Shown: one piece after another, positions 27,706 through 37,044 of the stretch | Layout: each line of letters starts with the position of its first letter | Position numbering within the stretch: position 1 is the first letter of the stretch | Source: Paranoxybacillus vitaminiphilus | GTDB lineage: Bacteria > Bacillota > Bacilli > Bacillales > Anoxybacillaceae | NCBI RefSeq assembly: GCF_003259935.1 | Contig: NZ_QLMH01000001.1 | Coordinates: forward strand, 36,004 to 100,003 | Reading direction: 5' to 3' | Length of the DNA stretch: 64,000 nt | Notes under the pieces: model-generated | Databases searched by the model: none | The model's input: only the letters and a program-made list of their open reading frames with translations | What the model was told of the DNA's origin: nothing | Program-made: the position numbers and the translations under genes

Positions 27706-28248
27706 ATGGCAGTCATTAAAATCAGAAAGACAGGGGAAATCATTAAAGGTGAAGAGAATGTATTACGTTTCTTAGAAAAGCAGGGAGTTCTTTATGAGCA
27801 TTGGGATATTAATAAATTGCCGGATCGTTTGAAAGAAAAGTTTGTACTTACTGATGGAGAAAAGGAAGAGATTTTAGCAACCTTCAAAGAAGAGATTGAA
27901 AATTTAGCGGCAAGAAGAGGCTATAAAGCTTGGGATGTGGTAGCTTTATCAGATGCTACTCCGAATCTGGATGAGTTACTGAAGAAGTTCGAACAAGTAC
28001 ACATTCATACGGAAGACGAAGTCCGCGCGATCATAGCAGGTCACGGTATTTTTATTATCAAGGGAGATGAGCAAACAGGTTATTTTGATGTCGAGCTAGA
28101 AGCGGGTGATGTTATTTCTGTACCAGAAGGCAATCCGCATTTCTTCACATTGATGGAAGACCGCCAAGTAGTAGCCGTTCGTTTGTTCATTGATCCATCA
28201 GGCTGGGTTGCACATCCTTATGAAGAAAAAGAAGAAGTCATTAAATAA
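27706..28248 (+). CDS. mtnD: Acireductone dioxygenase
   Basis: 180-residue cupin with the metal motif HIHTEDE (His-x-His-x4-Glu pattern) and the later His in NPHFFTL. With Fe(II) it cleaves acireductone to formate and the 2-oxo acid precursor of methionine; with Ni(II) the family makes CO as an off-pathway product. AAGGAGGAG precedes the ATG. It is separated from mtnB by 132 bp without a clear riboswitch or terminator, so it may be cotranscribed. A strong terminator follows. Confidence 0.95.
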   Translation: MAVIKIRKTGEIIKGEENVLRFLEKQGVLYEHWDINKLPDRLKEKFVLTDGEKEEILATFKEEIENLAARRGYKAWDVVALSDATPNLDELLKKFEQVHIHTEDEVRAIIAGHGIFIIKGDEQTGYFDVELEAGDVISVPEGNPHFFTLMEDRQVVAVRLFIDPSGWVAHPYEEKEEVIK

Positions 28249-28260
28249 GTAAAACAATGA

Positions 28261-28300
28261 AAAAGCGTAGAGGTCATTCGTTGATTTCTACGCTTTTCAT
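28261..28300. terminator. Bidirectional terminator between mtnD and the EamA transporter gene
   Basis: AAAAGCGTAGA (28261-28271) and TCTACGCTTTT (28287-28297) form a perfect 11-bp stem with T's on either side. Confidence 0.88.
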
Positions 28301-28426
28301 TTCTTTCTTTATTTTCGTTTAAAGATATAATAACGTTGTTGGTTTTCTTTTTCAACTAATAGTGCAGGTCGGTTGAAGAAGTCGTGCAAAAGAGTATTAA
28401 GACATGAATTATAAAACGTTCGTATT

Positions 28427-29350
28427 CTAACTAATCTTTTGTTTGAATCGTTTATTTTCTCTCTGTTTTGGTTTTGATGTGAAAAGGAGAAGTCCGCTGA
28501 TGACAATGATGCTGCCGAGCAATTGTGAAGTATACATTTTTTCCCCTAACAATATATAAGCGAGCAGCGCGGTAAAAATCGGATTGAAATTCAAAAACAT
28601 CCCGGACTTCGTGCTGCCCACTTTTTGAATGCCGATGTTCCAAAAAATCATCGCCAATACGGTTGCTCCTACACCTGTATATATGAGCGCACTCCAAAAT
28701 GAAAGATTAGGTTCTGTTATTGTATAGGAGGAGATGAACGGAATAATCATGATGGCACCGAAAATTCCCGACCAAAGTGTCGCCTTAAAAGCAGAGACAA
28801 ATTTCATTGCCTCTTTTGCAAAGACAGAATATAATCCCCAAATCGCGACAGCTCCTAACATATATAAATCTCCGATGTTAAAATGAAGATGAACAAGCTT
28901 TCGCCAATCACCGTGAATCATGACGATTAAAATCCCAATAAAAGAAATAGCCATTGCGATGCACTGGCGAATTGTTAATTTTTCTTTGTAAACGAAGTAA
29001 GAAACAATCGCAATGGAAATCGGATTAAGCGTCGATAAAAGCCCGACATTATCAGCGGTTGTATATTCCAAAGCTTTAAACAGGAACAAATTAAATAAAA
29101 GCACACCCGTCAGTCCCATAAAAATAAGCGGCAATAGCGCAATTTTCGGAAAAGAAAGGCGTCTTTCTTTCCACCAAACAAATGGAAGAAGACAAGCGAT
29201 CGCCAAAAGCCAGCGCATTTCTGTTAAAACAAGAGGAGAGGCATACCCAACAAGAAATTTTCCGGCAACAAAATTGCCGCCCCATAAAAAGCTCGTAAAT
29301 AATAATAGAAAGTAATATTTCCATTCTTCCTGCTGTTCCATATGTTTCAT
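28427..29350 (-). CDS. EamA/DMT-family transporter
   Basis: 307 residues with ten hydrophobic helices in two EamA repeats (SFLWGGNFVAGK opening the first, AIWGLYSVFAKEA opening the second). Drug/metabolite transporters of this type export amino acids or small metabolites; the substrate is not readable. The start is 29350 or 29341 (both ATG, weak ribosome-binding site). It is not part of the B. subtilis order between mtnD and kinD as I recall it. Confidence 0.85.
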   Translation of the reverse strand: MKHMEQQEEWKYYFLLLFTSFLWGGNFVAGKFLVGYASPLVLTEMRWLLAIACLLPFVWWKERRLSFPKIALLPLIFMGLTGVLLFNLFLFKALEYTTADNVGLLSTLNPISIAIVSYFVYKEKLTIRQCIAMAISFIGILIVMIHGDWRKLVHLHFNIGDLYMLGAVAIWGLYSVFAKEAMKFVSAFKATLWSGIFGAIMIIPFISSYTITEPNLSFWSALIYTGVGATVLAMIFWNIGIQKVGSTKSGMFLNFNPIFTALLAYILLGEKMYTSQLLGSIIVISGLLLFTSKPKQRENKRFKQKIS

Positions 29351-29456
29351 CCCAATCTATCATTTTATCGAATTATAAGTTTAGATTAAAAAATCGACAT
29401 TAATATGTTCAAGTAAAACAAAAATAATTCTGTTTGCAAATGTTCATTGAGATAAA

Positions 29457-29540
29457 AAAGAGGCCGACCCATTTAATTGCTCTCAGGCATACTATATATT
29501 GTGTTGCGAGGTCTGATACTTTGCTTCTGGGCACTCTGCT
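29457..29540. repeat. Intergenic nested palindrome, copy 8 (degenerate)
   Basis: Begins AAGAGGCCGACCC and contains ACTATATATTGTGTTG and GAGGTCTGA, clearly of the family, but the right outer arm (GGGCACTCTGC) has drifted. Confidence 0.6.
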
Positions 29541-30271
29541 TAAAAAGTTTCCATCAAAAAAATCATGGTCAACAATCCGAGAATAAAGGCATAGGTGGCT
29601 GTTCGTTCGTTGCCGTCGCCATGGCTTTCTGGAATTAATTCTTTATAAATGATAAATAACATCGCCCCGGCAGCGAATGCGAGGCCATAAGGAATGAGAC
29701 GTTCAAAAATGGCTGTTAAATAAAAGCCGAAGAGTGATCCAACAATTTCAATCGCTCCAGTTAATGTTGCAATGATGAACGATTTCCATTTTCCGATGTT
29801 TTGTTTAATCAAAAATAATGCAACTAAAAAGCCTTCCGGAGCGTTTTGAAATCCAATCGCAAGAGCGATGAGATTGCCGGTGTCAGAAACATTGGAAGCG
29901 TAGCTAACACCGACAGACAATCCTTCTGGAATGTTATGTAAAGTGATGGCGGCAATAATCAACATCGCTTTTTCATCAAACTGAATTCCTTCTTTTGAGT
30001 GTTGTAAGTCAATGTGAGGAATTGTTTTTTCAAGAGTTGTTAATGTTAACACACCGAAAAAAAGCCCAATGGCAACAGAAAAAAAGCCGCCTGCATGCAA
30101 TGCTTCCGGTATCAATCCCATCATGGAAGCTGCCATCATGATCCCAGCTGTGAATGCTAATAAAAGGTCGCGCCCATGATGGGTAATAGAGCGCGAAAAA
30201 AATAAAATTGGAATGGCTCCTAAACCGGTGGAAAGAGCAGACAATACGCTTCCAGCTAATACTTGTTCCAT
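29540..30271 (-). CDS. ZIP-family metal transporter
   Basis: 243 residues, eight predicted helices. The two metal-pathway helices are intact: HNIPEGLSVG and GFQNAPEGFLVAL, the second having Asn-Ala where many ZIPs have His-Asn-Ile. ZIP proteins such as ZupT and GufA import zinc or other divalent metals into the cytoplasm. It lies just after palindrome copy 8 and 29 bp downstream of the kinD-like gene on the same strand, so possible read-through from that gene cannot be excluded. Confidence 0.85.
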   Translation of the reverse strand: MEQVLAGSVLSALSTGLGAIPILFFSRSITHHGRDLLLAFTAGIMMAASMMGLIPEALHAGGFFSVAIGLFFGVLTLTTLEKTIPHIDLQHSKEGIQFDEKAMLIIAAITLHNIPEGLSVGVSYASNVSDTGNLIALAIGFQNAPEGFLVALFLIKQNIGKWKSFIIATLTGAIEIVGSLFGFYLTAIFERLIPYGLAFAAGAMLFIIYKELIPESHGDGNERTATYAFILGLLTMIFLMETF

Positions 30272-30300
30272 ATCGCTCCCTCTAAAATCAATTTTTTGAT

Positions 30301-31809
30301 TTATTCTTTACTAATCGGCAAGCAAATAGATACAACGGTTCCTTCATTTACTTTGCTTTTAATTTCAATTTTTCCTTTGTGCATATGAACAATTCGTTGG
30401 CATACGACAAGACCTAGCCCTGTTCCTGTATCTTTCATTGTAAAAAATGGTGTAAAAATTTTGGAAAGAGCTTCTTCCGGTATTCCTTCACCAGTATCAG
30501 AGATTTCTAATTTACAACTATCGTTTTCCCTGCTTAACGAAATCGTTAATACGCCTCCTAAAGGCATCGCTTCAAGAGCATTTTTTGTTAAATTTAAAAT
30601 CACTTGCTTAATGTGGTCTTTCGAGCAAAGAACGATTAATGGAGCAGGCTCGATGAACGTTTGATAAACGACGTTATGCAAATGAGCCTGCGAATCGATA
30701 ATCGGTGATAGCTCTTCAATAATTTCCCGCAAATCGTGACGCTCAAATTTTTGTACCGTCGGTTTTCCTAGCATTAAAAACTCGCTGACAATTTGATTGA
30801 TTCGATTTATTTCTTTCTTAATAACGGAAAAATAAAGTTGAGATTCTTCATCTTTGTATTTTTCACTTAGCAGCTGAATAAAACCTTTAATCCCTGTAAG
30901 CGGATTACGAATTTCGTGAGCTGTGCTCGCTGCTAATGTGCCGACTAACTCTAATTTTTGTGCTTCGTTTTGTATGCGTTCATACGTTGTTTTGCGTTTA
31001 AGTAATATATACTTAATGAATAAAAAGATGATATGAGTGATTACTAGAATAAGCAAAATATATACAATCGATAGTGACAGCAATTTTTGATAGTCGAGCG
31101 GCAGTGGTTTTGCGGCAATCATCCAAGGTACATTGTTAAGGTAGCTTGTAACAGAAAACTTTTTATCATCATCATTTTCTTGCTGTTTCGTTTTAGCGAT
31201 CACAACATGGTTCATATCGTAAATTTTTAAAGATAAATCTGGATTTACAAGTTTAATGATATTTTCAATATAATCAAGACGTAAATCAGCGACTAAAAAT
31301 GCTTGAATTTCATCAGCCTGATTAAAAACAGGGCTGGCAATTGTTACGATATATTGATCGTTTTTCTCATTATAATATGCTTCAGAGATGGAAGTTTTCC
31401 GCGTTTGCAGCGCTGTTTGGAAATAACTACGGGAAAAAATTGCCGTTCCTTCTTGAGCATCCCTCGTTCCCGTTATGATTTCACCGTTGGAGCTTGCTAA
31501 ATAAATACTAAAAAAACGCGGGTCTTTATAATATGTTTTTACTAATATATCTTTTATGTACTGATTATTTGAAAGCAGCTGATTTTCGCTGCTAAGTACA
31601 AGAGAAAGCATCTCTAAGCTTGTAACGGTTTCTCCAATAAACTGTTCAATATGATTTTTATGAAGGTCAACCATTTTTTTCGTTTCATTTATGTTCTCAT
31701 GAACTAAGTCATTATATTTTGCATGCGTAAAATAAAAAATTCCTATGATAGAAGGAATGATAACAACTACGATATATAATGTGAGATTTTTGAACCTATT
31801 TTGTTTCAT
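30301..31809 (-). CDS. kinD: Membrane sensor kinase with extracellular Cache domain, KinD-like
   Basis: 502 residues. Helix 1 (~9-28), an extracellular dCache-type domain (~30-235, with FSIYLASSNGEIITGTRD), helix 2 (~240-265), HisKA with His298 (AASTAHEIRNP) and HATPase (DTGEGIPEEAL, GTGLGLVV). B. subtilis KinD has 506 residues, the same layout and the same neighbour mhqR, so this is very likely its orthologue: a kinase that responds to outside small molecules and feeds the Spo0A phosphorelay, important for biofilm and sporulation timing. Confidence 0.85.
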   Translation of the reverse strand: MKQNRFKNLTLYIVVVIIPSIIGIFYFTHAKYNDLVHENINETKKMVDLHKNHIEQFIGETVTSLEMLSLVLSSENQLLSNNQYIKDILVKTYYKDPRFFSIYLASSNGEIITGTRDAQEGTAIFSRSYFQTALQTRKTSISEAYYNEKNDQYIVTIASPVFNQADEIQAFLVADLRLDYIENIIKLVNPDLSLKIYDMNHVVIAKTKQQENDDDKKFSVTSYLNNVPWMIAAKPLPLDYQKLLSLSIVYILLILVITHIIFLFIKYILLKRKTTYERIQNEAQKLELVGTLAASTAHEIRNPLTGIKGFIQLLSEKYKDEESQLYFSVIKKEINRINQIVSEFLMLGKPTVQKFERHDLREIIEELSPIIDSQAHLHNVVYQTFIEPAPLIVLCSKDHIKQVILNLTKNALEAMPLGGVLTISLSRENDSCKLEISDTGEGIPEEALSKIFTPFFTMKDTGTGLGLVVCQRIVHMHKGKIEIKSKVNEGTVVSICLPISKE

Positions 31810-31991
31810 TAGCTATTTCTCCTTAGAACAATCATTGCTCATACTATACATTATAATATAATAAAAATGAATCAGTCATTAATAGATATAGGTTTAATTA
31901 CAAAATCTCTCATCATAAATGAGCTTTATTGACAAAATATGATGTTTTCAGTAGAATTATTTTGAATTCGAGATTAAAGGATTTGATACGA

Positions 31992-32432
31992 ATGACAAGA
32001 AGAGAAGACTTGGATCAATCGCTAAAATTGTTTATTGTTTTATCGCGGGCATATCGGGCGGTAAACGATCAAGTAAATAAATCCATTCATAGTTTTGGTG
32101 TCAATCCGACAGAGTTTGCTGTACTAGAGCTGCTTTATCATAAAGGCGATCAGCCGCTTCAGCAAATCGGCGAAAAAATTTTGCTTGCCAGCGGCAGCAT
32201 TACATATGTAATCGATAAGCTCGAACAAAAAGGGCTGATTGTCCGCAAAGCCTGTGAAAAGGATAGACGGGTTACTTACGCTTCGATTACGGAGAAAGGG
32301 AAGCAATTTATTGAAAAGGTATTTCCTGAGCATGAACAAACGATTCATGAAATTGTCTCAGGACTTACGGTTCAGGAGAAAGACCAGCTGATCGAATTGC
32401 TTAAAAAATTAGGATATAGTGCCAAAAAATAA
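31992..32432 (+). CDS. mhqR: MarR-family repressor MhqR
   Basis: 146 residues from ATG 31992; an upstream ATG at 31944 and a TTG at 31929 lack good ribosome-binding sites. Winged-helix core FAVLELLYHKGDQPLQQIGEKIL, SGSITYVIDKLEQKGLI, and wing CEKDRRVTYASITEKG. In B. subtilis MhqR (ykvE) represses quinone- and azo-compound-responsive genes and lies directly after kinD, as here. The stop lies inside a 16-bp perfect terminator stem shared with the convergent permease gene. Confidence 0.85.
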   Translation: MTRREDLDQSLKLFIVLSRAYRAVNDQVNKSIHSFGVNPTEFAVLELLYHKGDQPLQQIGEKILLASGSITYVIDKLEQKGLIVRKACEKDRRVTYASITEKGKQFIEKVFPEHEQTIHEIVSGLTVQEKDQLIELLKKLGYSAKK

Positions 32433-32467
32433 GCGGTGCTTTCATAAGCGGCCGCTTATTTTTTGGC
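32421..32467. terminator. Bidirectional terminator between mhqR and the lysine permease gene
   Basis: GCCAAAAAATAAGCGG (32421-32436) and CCGCTTATTTTTTGGC (32452-32467) are perfect 16-base inverted repeats with A/T tracts on both sides. Confidence 0.9.
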
Positions 32468-32497
32468 AAAATTATGAGGCAGTTTTCTCTTTTGCCG

Positions 32498-33922
32498 TTA
32501 TGCTGACAGCTTTTTTGTATTCGTTTCTTCTTGGCTGGCTCTTTTTACTTGTGGATAGAAGAAAATTCCGCTTGCGAGCAAACCAACGCCAAGCATAAAC
32601 GTTTTTAAATCAGCTGTTCCAGCGATGATGACCCAAATGGAATAAATGGTTGCCAAAGCAGCAATAATGCCGTCAGTAACTCTGCCTTTATTGGACAACT
32701 CATACGTTTCTCCAGTAATCGTAAGTTTTAACTGGAACAAAGAGGAAATTAAATACGGAACAAGATATGCCAATGTCGCGATATAAATAACAAAATCAAA
32801 TGCTGCTGACATGGAATTAGAGATCGTTGAAAAAATAAAGATTTGTGCCAGGACATTGGAAACAATCAATGAAAACTTCGGCATTCCTTTTTTGTTTTCT
32901 TTTAAAAAGGCTGGCATAAAGAGTCCTTGCTTTGCCGCCTGATAAGGAACTTCGGCACTCAACAATACCCAGCCTAACGTTGAACCTAAAAGGCTGATTA
33001 AACCAAGTCCGGCAAGAATGTAAGCTCCACTAGGGCCCAAAATTGTTTCAATCGCATCAACAAGCGGTTTTTCTGACTGAATCAGCTTTTCTTGCGGCAG
33101 CAAGCCCATAACAAGTATGCTGATGCTAATATAAATGGCAAGGGCAATGAAAAGTCCAAGAATCGTTGCCCGCTTTACATCTGATTGTTTTCGAGCGCGT
33201 GAAGCAAATACGATGGCCGACTCAATACCAACAAATGCCCACAATGTCGTTACAGCTGCATTGTTTACTTGGCTTAAAAGTCCGATTGCTTGGCCTGTTT
33301 CGTCATACCGCGGCGCAGTAAACGGACCGATATTGCTTTTTTCAAAAGCGAACAAACTGATGACAATAAATAAGAAAAATCCTAGCACTTTTGCCGCTGT
33401 GGCAACAAAGTTTAATTTTCCGGCGTCTTCAATGCCGCGCAAAATAATAAAGTGCATTCCCCATAGCAAAAGAGTACATACAATAAATGTCAAGAAATTT
33501 CCAAGCTTCAAATCTAGAGAACCAATCATAAATAACGACTGTTTGCTCGTTAAAACCGGAAAGAATGTTGACAAATAGCTCGTAAATGTCGTAATGATGG
33601 CTACGTTACCGGCAAAATTGCCAATCCAATATCCCCATGAAGACATAAAACCAGACAATGTGGAGGTATTTGAACCTCTTGGGAATAACTCTTTCGCATA
33701 AATTTGCGGCCCGCCGTTTAACTCCGGTTTGCGAATCGCTAAACTTCCAAACACGAGAGCCGTCATAAGCACTCCTGCTCCCGTTAGCAGCCATGCTAAA
33801 ACTACGCCGGCAGGATTTGCTGCTTCAGCTAGTGTGCGGGGAAGCATAAAAATTCCAGAACCTACCATGTTGCCAACGACTAATGCTGTTAGAAGCCAAA
33901 TTCCTAGTTTATTTTGTTGCAA
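32498..33922 (-). CDS. Lysine-riboswitch-controlled APC permease, probable lysine transporter
   Basis: 474 residues, about 12 membrane helices. The N-terminal motif VGNMVGSGIFMLP is the APC substrate-binding segment, and the sequence resembles the basic amino acid/polyamine antiporter (ArcD/YvsH) branch. A complete lysine riboswitch lies upstream on the same strand, so lysine is the likely substrate, imported or exchanged. From memory, the B. subtilis chromosome carries motBA between mhqR and clpE, so this gene appears to replace them. Confidence 0.87.
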   Translation of the reverse strand: MQQNKLGIWLLTALVVGNMVGSGIFMLPRTLAEAANPAGVVLAWLLTGAGVLMTALVFGSLAIRKPELNGGPQIYAKELFPRGSNTSTLSGFMSSWGYWIGNFAGNVAIITTFTSYLSTFFPVLTSKQSLFMIGSLDLKLGNFLTFIVCTLLLWGMHFIILRGIEDAGKLNFVATAAKVLGFFLFIVISLFAFEKSNIGPFTAPRYDETGQAIGLLSQVNNAAVTTLWAFVGIESAIVFASRARKQSDVKRATILGLFIALAIYISISILVMGLLPQEKLIQSEKPLVDAIETILGPSGAYILAGLGLISLLGSTLGWVLLSAEVPYQAAKQGLFMPAFLKENKKGMPKFSLIVSNVLAQIFIFSTISNSMSAAFDFVIYIATLAYLVPYLISSLFQLKLTITGETYELSNKGRVTDGIIAALATIYSIWVIIAGTADLKTFMLGVGLLASGIFFYPQVKRASQEETNTKKLSA

Positions 33923-33963
33923 CGTTCAATCTCCTTTCTTGCGATTCAATGCACGATTTTGCA

Positions 33964-33997
33964 TAAAAAAATACACCCTAAGTTTTCTACGGGTGCA
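33964..33997 (-). terminator. Riboswitch-controlled terminator ahead of the lysine permease gene
   Basis: On the minus strand TGCACCC pairs with GGGTGTA, followed by a run of T's. Expression platform of the lysine riboswitch. Confidence 0.85.
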
Positions 33998-34023
33998 TAA
34001 ACATCCGCATCAAACTTAAGACT

Positions 34024-34199
34024 GATAGTTCTCCATCGTTTAATCAAAACGATGACAGTCCTGTTCCTATTCGGAGACAGTCCCAGTTTGCAACGTCAGA
34101 GTCCATTGCAAACTTCGGCAATGAATCCTTTCATTTGAGATCATCGATTTCTCTGAATCTCCTTCAAATTACTCTTACTCATTGCAGCCTCTATCTCAT
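34024..34199 (-). ncRNA. Lysine riboswitch (L-box)
   Basis: Minus strand: opening GATGAGATAGAGGCTGC, then AAGAGTAA, GAAAGGATTCATTGCCGAAG with a long GTTTGCAATGG...GTTGCAAAC hairpin, GGGACTGTC and closing GGAGAACTATC. All L-box signatures are in order. Lysine binding favours the terminator and shuts off the permease gene. Confidence 0.95.
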
Positions 34200-34240
34200 C
34201 TTAGTTGAAGAGAAAGAAAAACTATTCAATTGCCGTCATA

Positions 34241-34269
34241 ATCATACATGTTTTAGAAAGCTTCGTCAA
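34241..34269 (-). promoter_or_regulatory. Promoter for the lysine riboswitch transcript
   Basis: Minus strand TTGACG (plus 34264-34269) and TATGAT (plus 34241-34246), exactly 17 bp apart, 42 bp ahead of the aptamer. Confidence 0.65.
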
Positions 34270-34429
34270 CGGTATTTTTATACAATAATATTTTTAGTTT
34301 ATGATGAAAAAGCAGCCGAGAATCCGTAATTAGATATTGTCAATACTGATGACGCCTTAATGAAGCGATTAAAAGATATAAAAGTTATAGCGTCAAAAAA
34401 CGATTGTTGATGATTAACTTGATGGATTC

Positions 34430-34573
34430 ATGCAAATTAAAGGAGAACATATTCAGTCGCATGACCATTACGGCGATTGCCGGGTTTTATTTCTGCCTAA
34501 AAAGGAATGGGACGATGAGAGTGAAATGGAGCGGACGATTCAATTTCTTATGCATGGATTAACGAAAAAGTAA
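34430..34573 (+). pseudogene. Short unrecognised coding remnant, 47 codons
   Basis: ATG 34430 to TAA 34571-34573 reads MQIKGEHIQSHDHYGDCRVL then FLPKKEWDDESEMERTIQFL, a protein-like composition. There is no good ribosome-binding site, and the preceding ~120 bp read like further decayed coding sequence in mixed frames. I take it as the 3' end of a lost gene. No family recognised. Confidence 0.3.
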
Positions 34574-34695
34574 GAGGCTGTCTCATAAGGGTCTGACCTC
34601 ATACTTGTTTCACAATATATAGTTCATTTATTCCAATATATGATCTATATATTGTGTTGTGGGATCTGACCCTGGAATTTGAGACAGCCTCTTTT
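34572..34695. repeat. Intergenic nested palindrome, copy 9 (GGCTGTCTC subtype)
   Basis: AAGAGGCTGTCTCA (34572-34585) and TGAGACAGCCTCTT (34680-34693) are perfect; inner AGGGTC and GACCCT; core CACAATATATAG and CTATATATTGTG. A textbook copy; it also provides the clpE terminator. Confidence 0.92.
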
Positions 34696-34701
34696 GTTAG
34701 T

Positions 34702-36837
34702 TCATCTCTGCTTTTTTGCAACAATGCGGTCGTTTTCAACGGCAATGTGAATATGTTTGACTTCTTCTTGTTCAAGAAGCAAATCAGCAATTTGATCCTC
34801 GACATGTTCCTGGATCGCACGGCGAAGCGGACGAGCGCCGAATGCAGGATGATAGCCGATTTCTGCAAGTTTTTCCTTCGCTTCTTGAGAAATATCAACT
34901 TCAATGCCTTCTTCTTTTAATGTTGCTTTTAGTTCGTCAAGCATAAGCTCTACAATTTGCAACATATGTTCTTTTTCAAGCGGTTTAAATTCGATAATCG
35001 CATCAAAGCGGTTTAAAAATTCAGGTTTGAAGTAAGAGCTTAATGAATCAAGAAGGCTTGTCCGGCTGCTTTCGTTTTCTTTGCCGAAACCAACGGTAAT
35101 CTTTTTGTCTGTTACCCCTGCGTTGCTTGTCATAATAATGACGGTATCTTTAAAGCTTACGGTGCGCCCTTGGCTGTCTGTTAAGCGGCCGTCCTCTAAA
35201 ATTTGCAAGTACATGTGCTGCACATCAGGATGCGCTTTTTCAATTTCGTCTAACAAGATAATGCTGTAAGGATTGCGGCGCACTTTTTCTGTTAATTGAC
35301 CAGCTTCCTCATGGCCGACATAGCCTGGAGGTGAACCGATTAATTTAGATACGGAGTGCTTTTCCATATATTCGCTCATATCTAGGCGGATCATTGCGTC
35401 TTTAGAACCGAATAATTCTTCGGCAAGTGTTTTCGTTAATTCTGTTTTACCGACACCAGTTGGTCCAACGAATAAGAATGAAGCGATTGGGCGATTTTTT
35501 GCTTTCAGTCCGGCGCGGCTGCGGCGAATCGCTTTTGCCACTTTTTTCACCGCTTCTTTTTGTCCGATTACTTTCTTGGCGAGGTTTTCTTCTAAGTTTT
35601 TCATTTTTTCTTGTTCACTTGCTTGAAGTTTACCAACAGGAATGCCTGTTTTTTCTTCAATGATTTTTTGAATGTCGGCTACGTCTACGATGGCTTTTTC
35701 TGCTTCTGCTTTATTTTCTAATTGTTTTTCCAGCTTCAATTCTTCATCACGGAGTTTTGCTGCCAATTCGTAGTTTTCTTCTTTCGCAGCTTTTTCCTTT
35801 TCTTTCGCCAGCTGAGCAAGGCGCTCTTGAATTTGTTTTTCATCCGTTGGACCGGTGCGCAAGTTCACTTTAGAACCTGCTTCATCTAATAAATCGATCG
35901 CTTTGTCAGGCAGGAAGCGGTCTTGAATATAGCGATGTGATAATGTGACGCACGCTTTAATCGCTTCATCTGTATATTTTACTTGATGGAATTGTTCATA
36001 TTTTTCTTGAATACCTTTTAAAATTTCAATTGCCTGTTCGATTGTTGGCTCGTGTACCATCACTGGCTGGAAGCGTCGTTCAAGCGCAGCGTCTTTCTCG
36101 ATTTGGCGATATTCTTTTAATGTCGTTGCGCCGACTACTTGAAGCTCGCCGCGCGCTAACGCAGGTTTTAAAATATTGCCCGCGTCCATAGAGCCTTCCG
36201 CTGAACCGGCACCGACAAGCAGATGAATTTCATCGATAAACAAGATAATATTTTTACGATGTTGCAGCTCCGCAATTAATTGTTTCATGCGTTCTTCGAA
36301 TTGCCCGCGGATGCCGGTATTGGCGACAAGGGAAGCCACATCGAGCAAATATACTTCTTTGTTTAAAAGTTTCGCCGGCACGTTTCCTTCAGCAATTCTT
36401 AATGCAAGCCCTTCAACAATCGCGGTTTTACCAACACCTGGCTCGCCGATTAATACAGGGTTATTTTTATTTCTCCGGTTTAAAATTTCAATGACACGTT
36501 CAATTTCTTTATCACGGCCGATAACAGGGTCGATGAGACCGGCTTTAGCAAGCTGTGTTAAGTTGCGGCCGAATTTATCTAAAAAGCCGCCGCCTTTTCC
36601 ATGCTGCATTTGTGGAGAAGTTGGCTGTTTTACTTCGAATAAGCTTGGTTCAGCAAACCCGTTCAACAATTCGTCAAATGGAAAATGTGAAAAGCCGCTG
36701 AAACCAAAGCCGGATGGAATTTCAATATTTTGTTTCTCATAACATGCACGGCAAAGGTGCATTTGTTTTTTCTCGTTGTTAAATTGTAGATTTACAAACA
36801 CTGTAGCTTGGTTTTGTTGACAAGATTGGCAAAGCAT
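34702..36837 (-). CDS. clpE: ATP-dependent Clp protease ATP-binding subunit ClpE
   Basis: 711 residues from ATG 36837, preceded by AGGAGG; the frame is open further upstream but that stretch is the CtsR promoter. The N-terminal zinc finger (CQSCQQ ... CRACYEK) is the ClpE hallmark. AAA-1 has GEPGVGKTA, a UVR-like middle region [15 protein letters not shown] follows, and AAA-2 has GPTGVGKTE. ClpE is a HSP100 unfoldase that works with ClpP after heat stress and degrades CtsR. Flanked by ykvI as in B. subtilis. Confidence 0.95.
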   Translation of the reverse strand: MLCQSCQQNQATVFVNLQFNNEKKQMHLCRACYEKQNIEIPSGFGFSGFSHFPFDELLNGFAEPSLFEVKQPTSPQMQHGKGGGFLDKFGRNLTQLAKAGLIDPVIGRDKEIERVIEILNRRNKNNPVLIGEPGVGKTAIVEGLALRIAEGNVPAKLLNKEVYLLDVASLVANTGIRGQFEERMKQLIAELQHRKNIILFIDEIHLLVGAGSAEGSMDAGNILKPALARGELQVVGATTLKEYRQIEKDAALERRFQPVMVHEPTIEQAIEILKGIQEKYEQFHQVKYTDEAIKACVTLSHRYIQDRFLPDKAIDLLDEAGSKVNLRTGPTDEKQIQERLAQLAKEKEKAAKEENYELAAKLRDEELKLEKQLENKAEAEKAIVDVADIQKIIEEKTGIPVGKLQASEQEKMKNLEENLAKKVIGQKEAVKKVAKAIRRSRAGLKAKNRPIASFLFVGPTGVGKTELTKTLAEELFGSKDAMIRLDMSEYMEKHSVSKLIGSPPGYVGHEEAGQLTEKVRRNPYSIILLDEIEKAHPDVQHMYLQILEDGRLTDSQGRTVSFKDTVIIMTSNAGVTDKKITVGFGKENESSRTSLLDSLSSYFKPEFLNRFDAIIEFKPLEKEHMLQIVELMLDELKATLKEEGIEVDISQEAKEKLAEIGYHPAFGARPLRRAIQEHVEDQIADLLLEQEEVKHIHIAVENDRIVAKKQR

Positions 36838-36855
36838 AAGTCTCAACCTCCTCTG

Positions 36856-36918
36856 TTTGACCTTGACTATCTTTGACCTTTCTGACTTTATTATACTTTG
36901 ACCTTTTTTGACTTTCAA
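36856..36918 (-). promoter_or_regulatory. clpE promoter overlapped by CtsR operators
   Basis: Minus strand TTGAAA (plus 36913-36918) and TATAAT (plus 36890-36895) are 17 bp apart. CtsR heptads (A/G-GTCAAA): one pair at plus 36897-36913 fills the -35/-10 spacer, another at 36863-36878, and a fifth heptad at 36856-36862. Repression by CtsR with release on heat shock is the expected control. Confidence 0.88.
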
Positions 36919-37044
36919 GTACTTTATAAAAATTTTTTTGTGAAAAAGATGAGAAATTCTTTTGAACGATTTGTGAAAGTGGAAATGGAAAGAAGGACAA
37001 TATGATATAGTGAAGGATAGAAAAATATAGAAGGAGAGAAAGTC

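Noticed and set aside
28309-28506. 65-codon minus-strand frame ending in a VEKENQQRYYIFKRK-like tail
   Set aside because: Mostly overlaps the EamA gene in another frame. The tail might be a remnant of a lost gene, but nothing supports expression.
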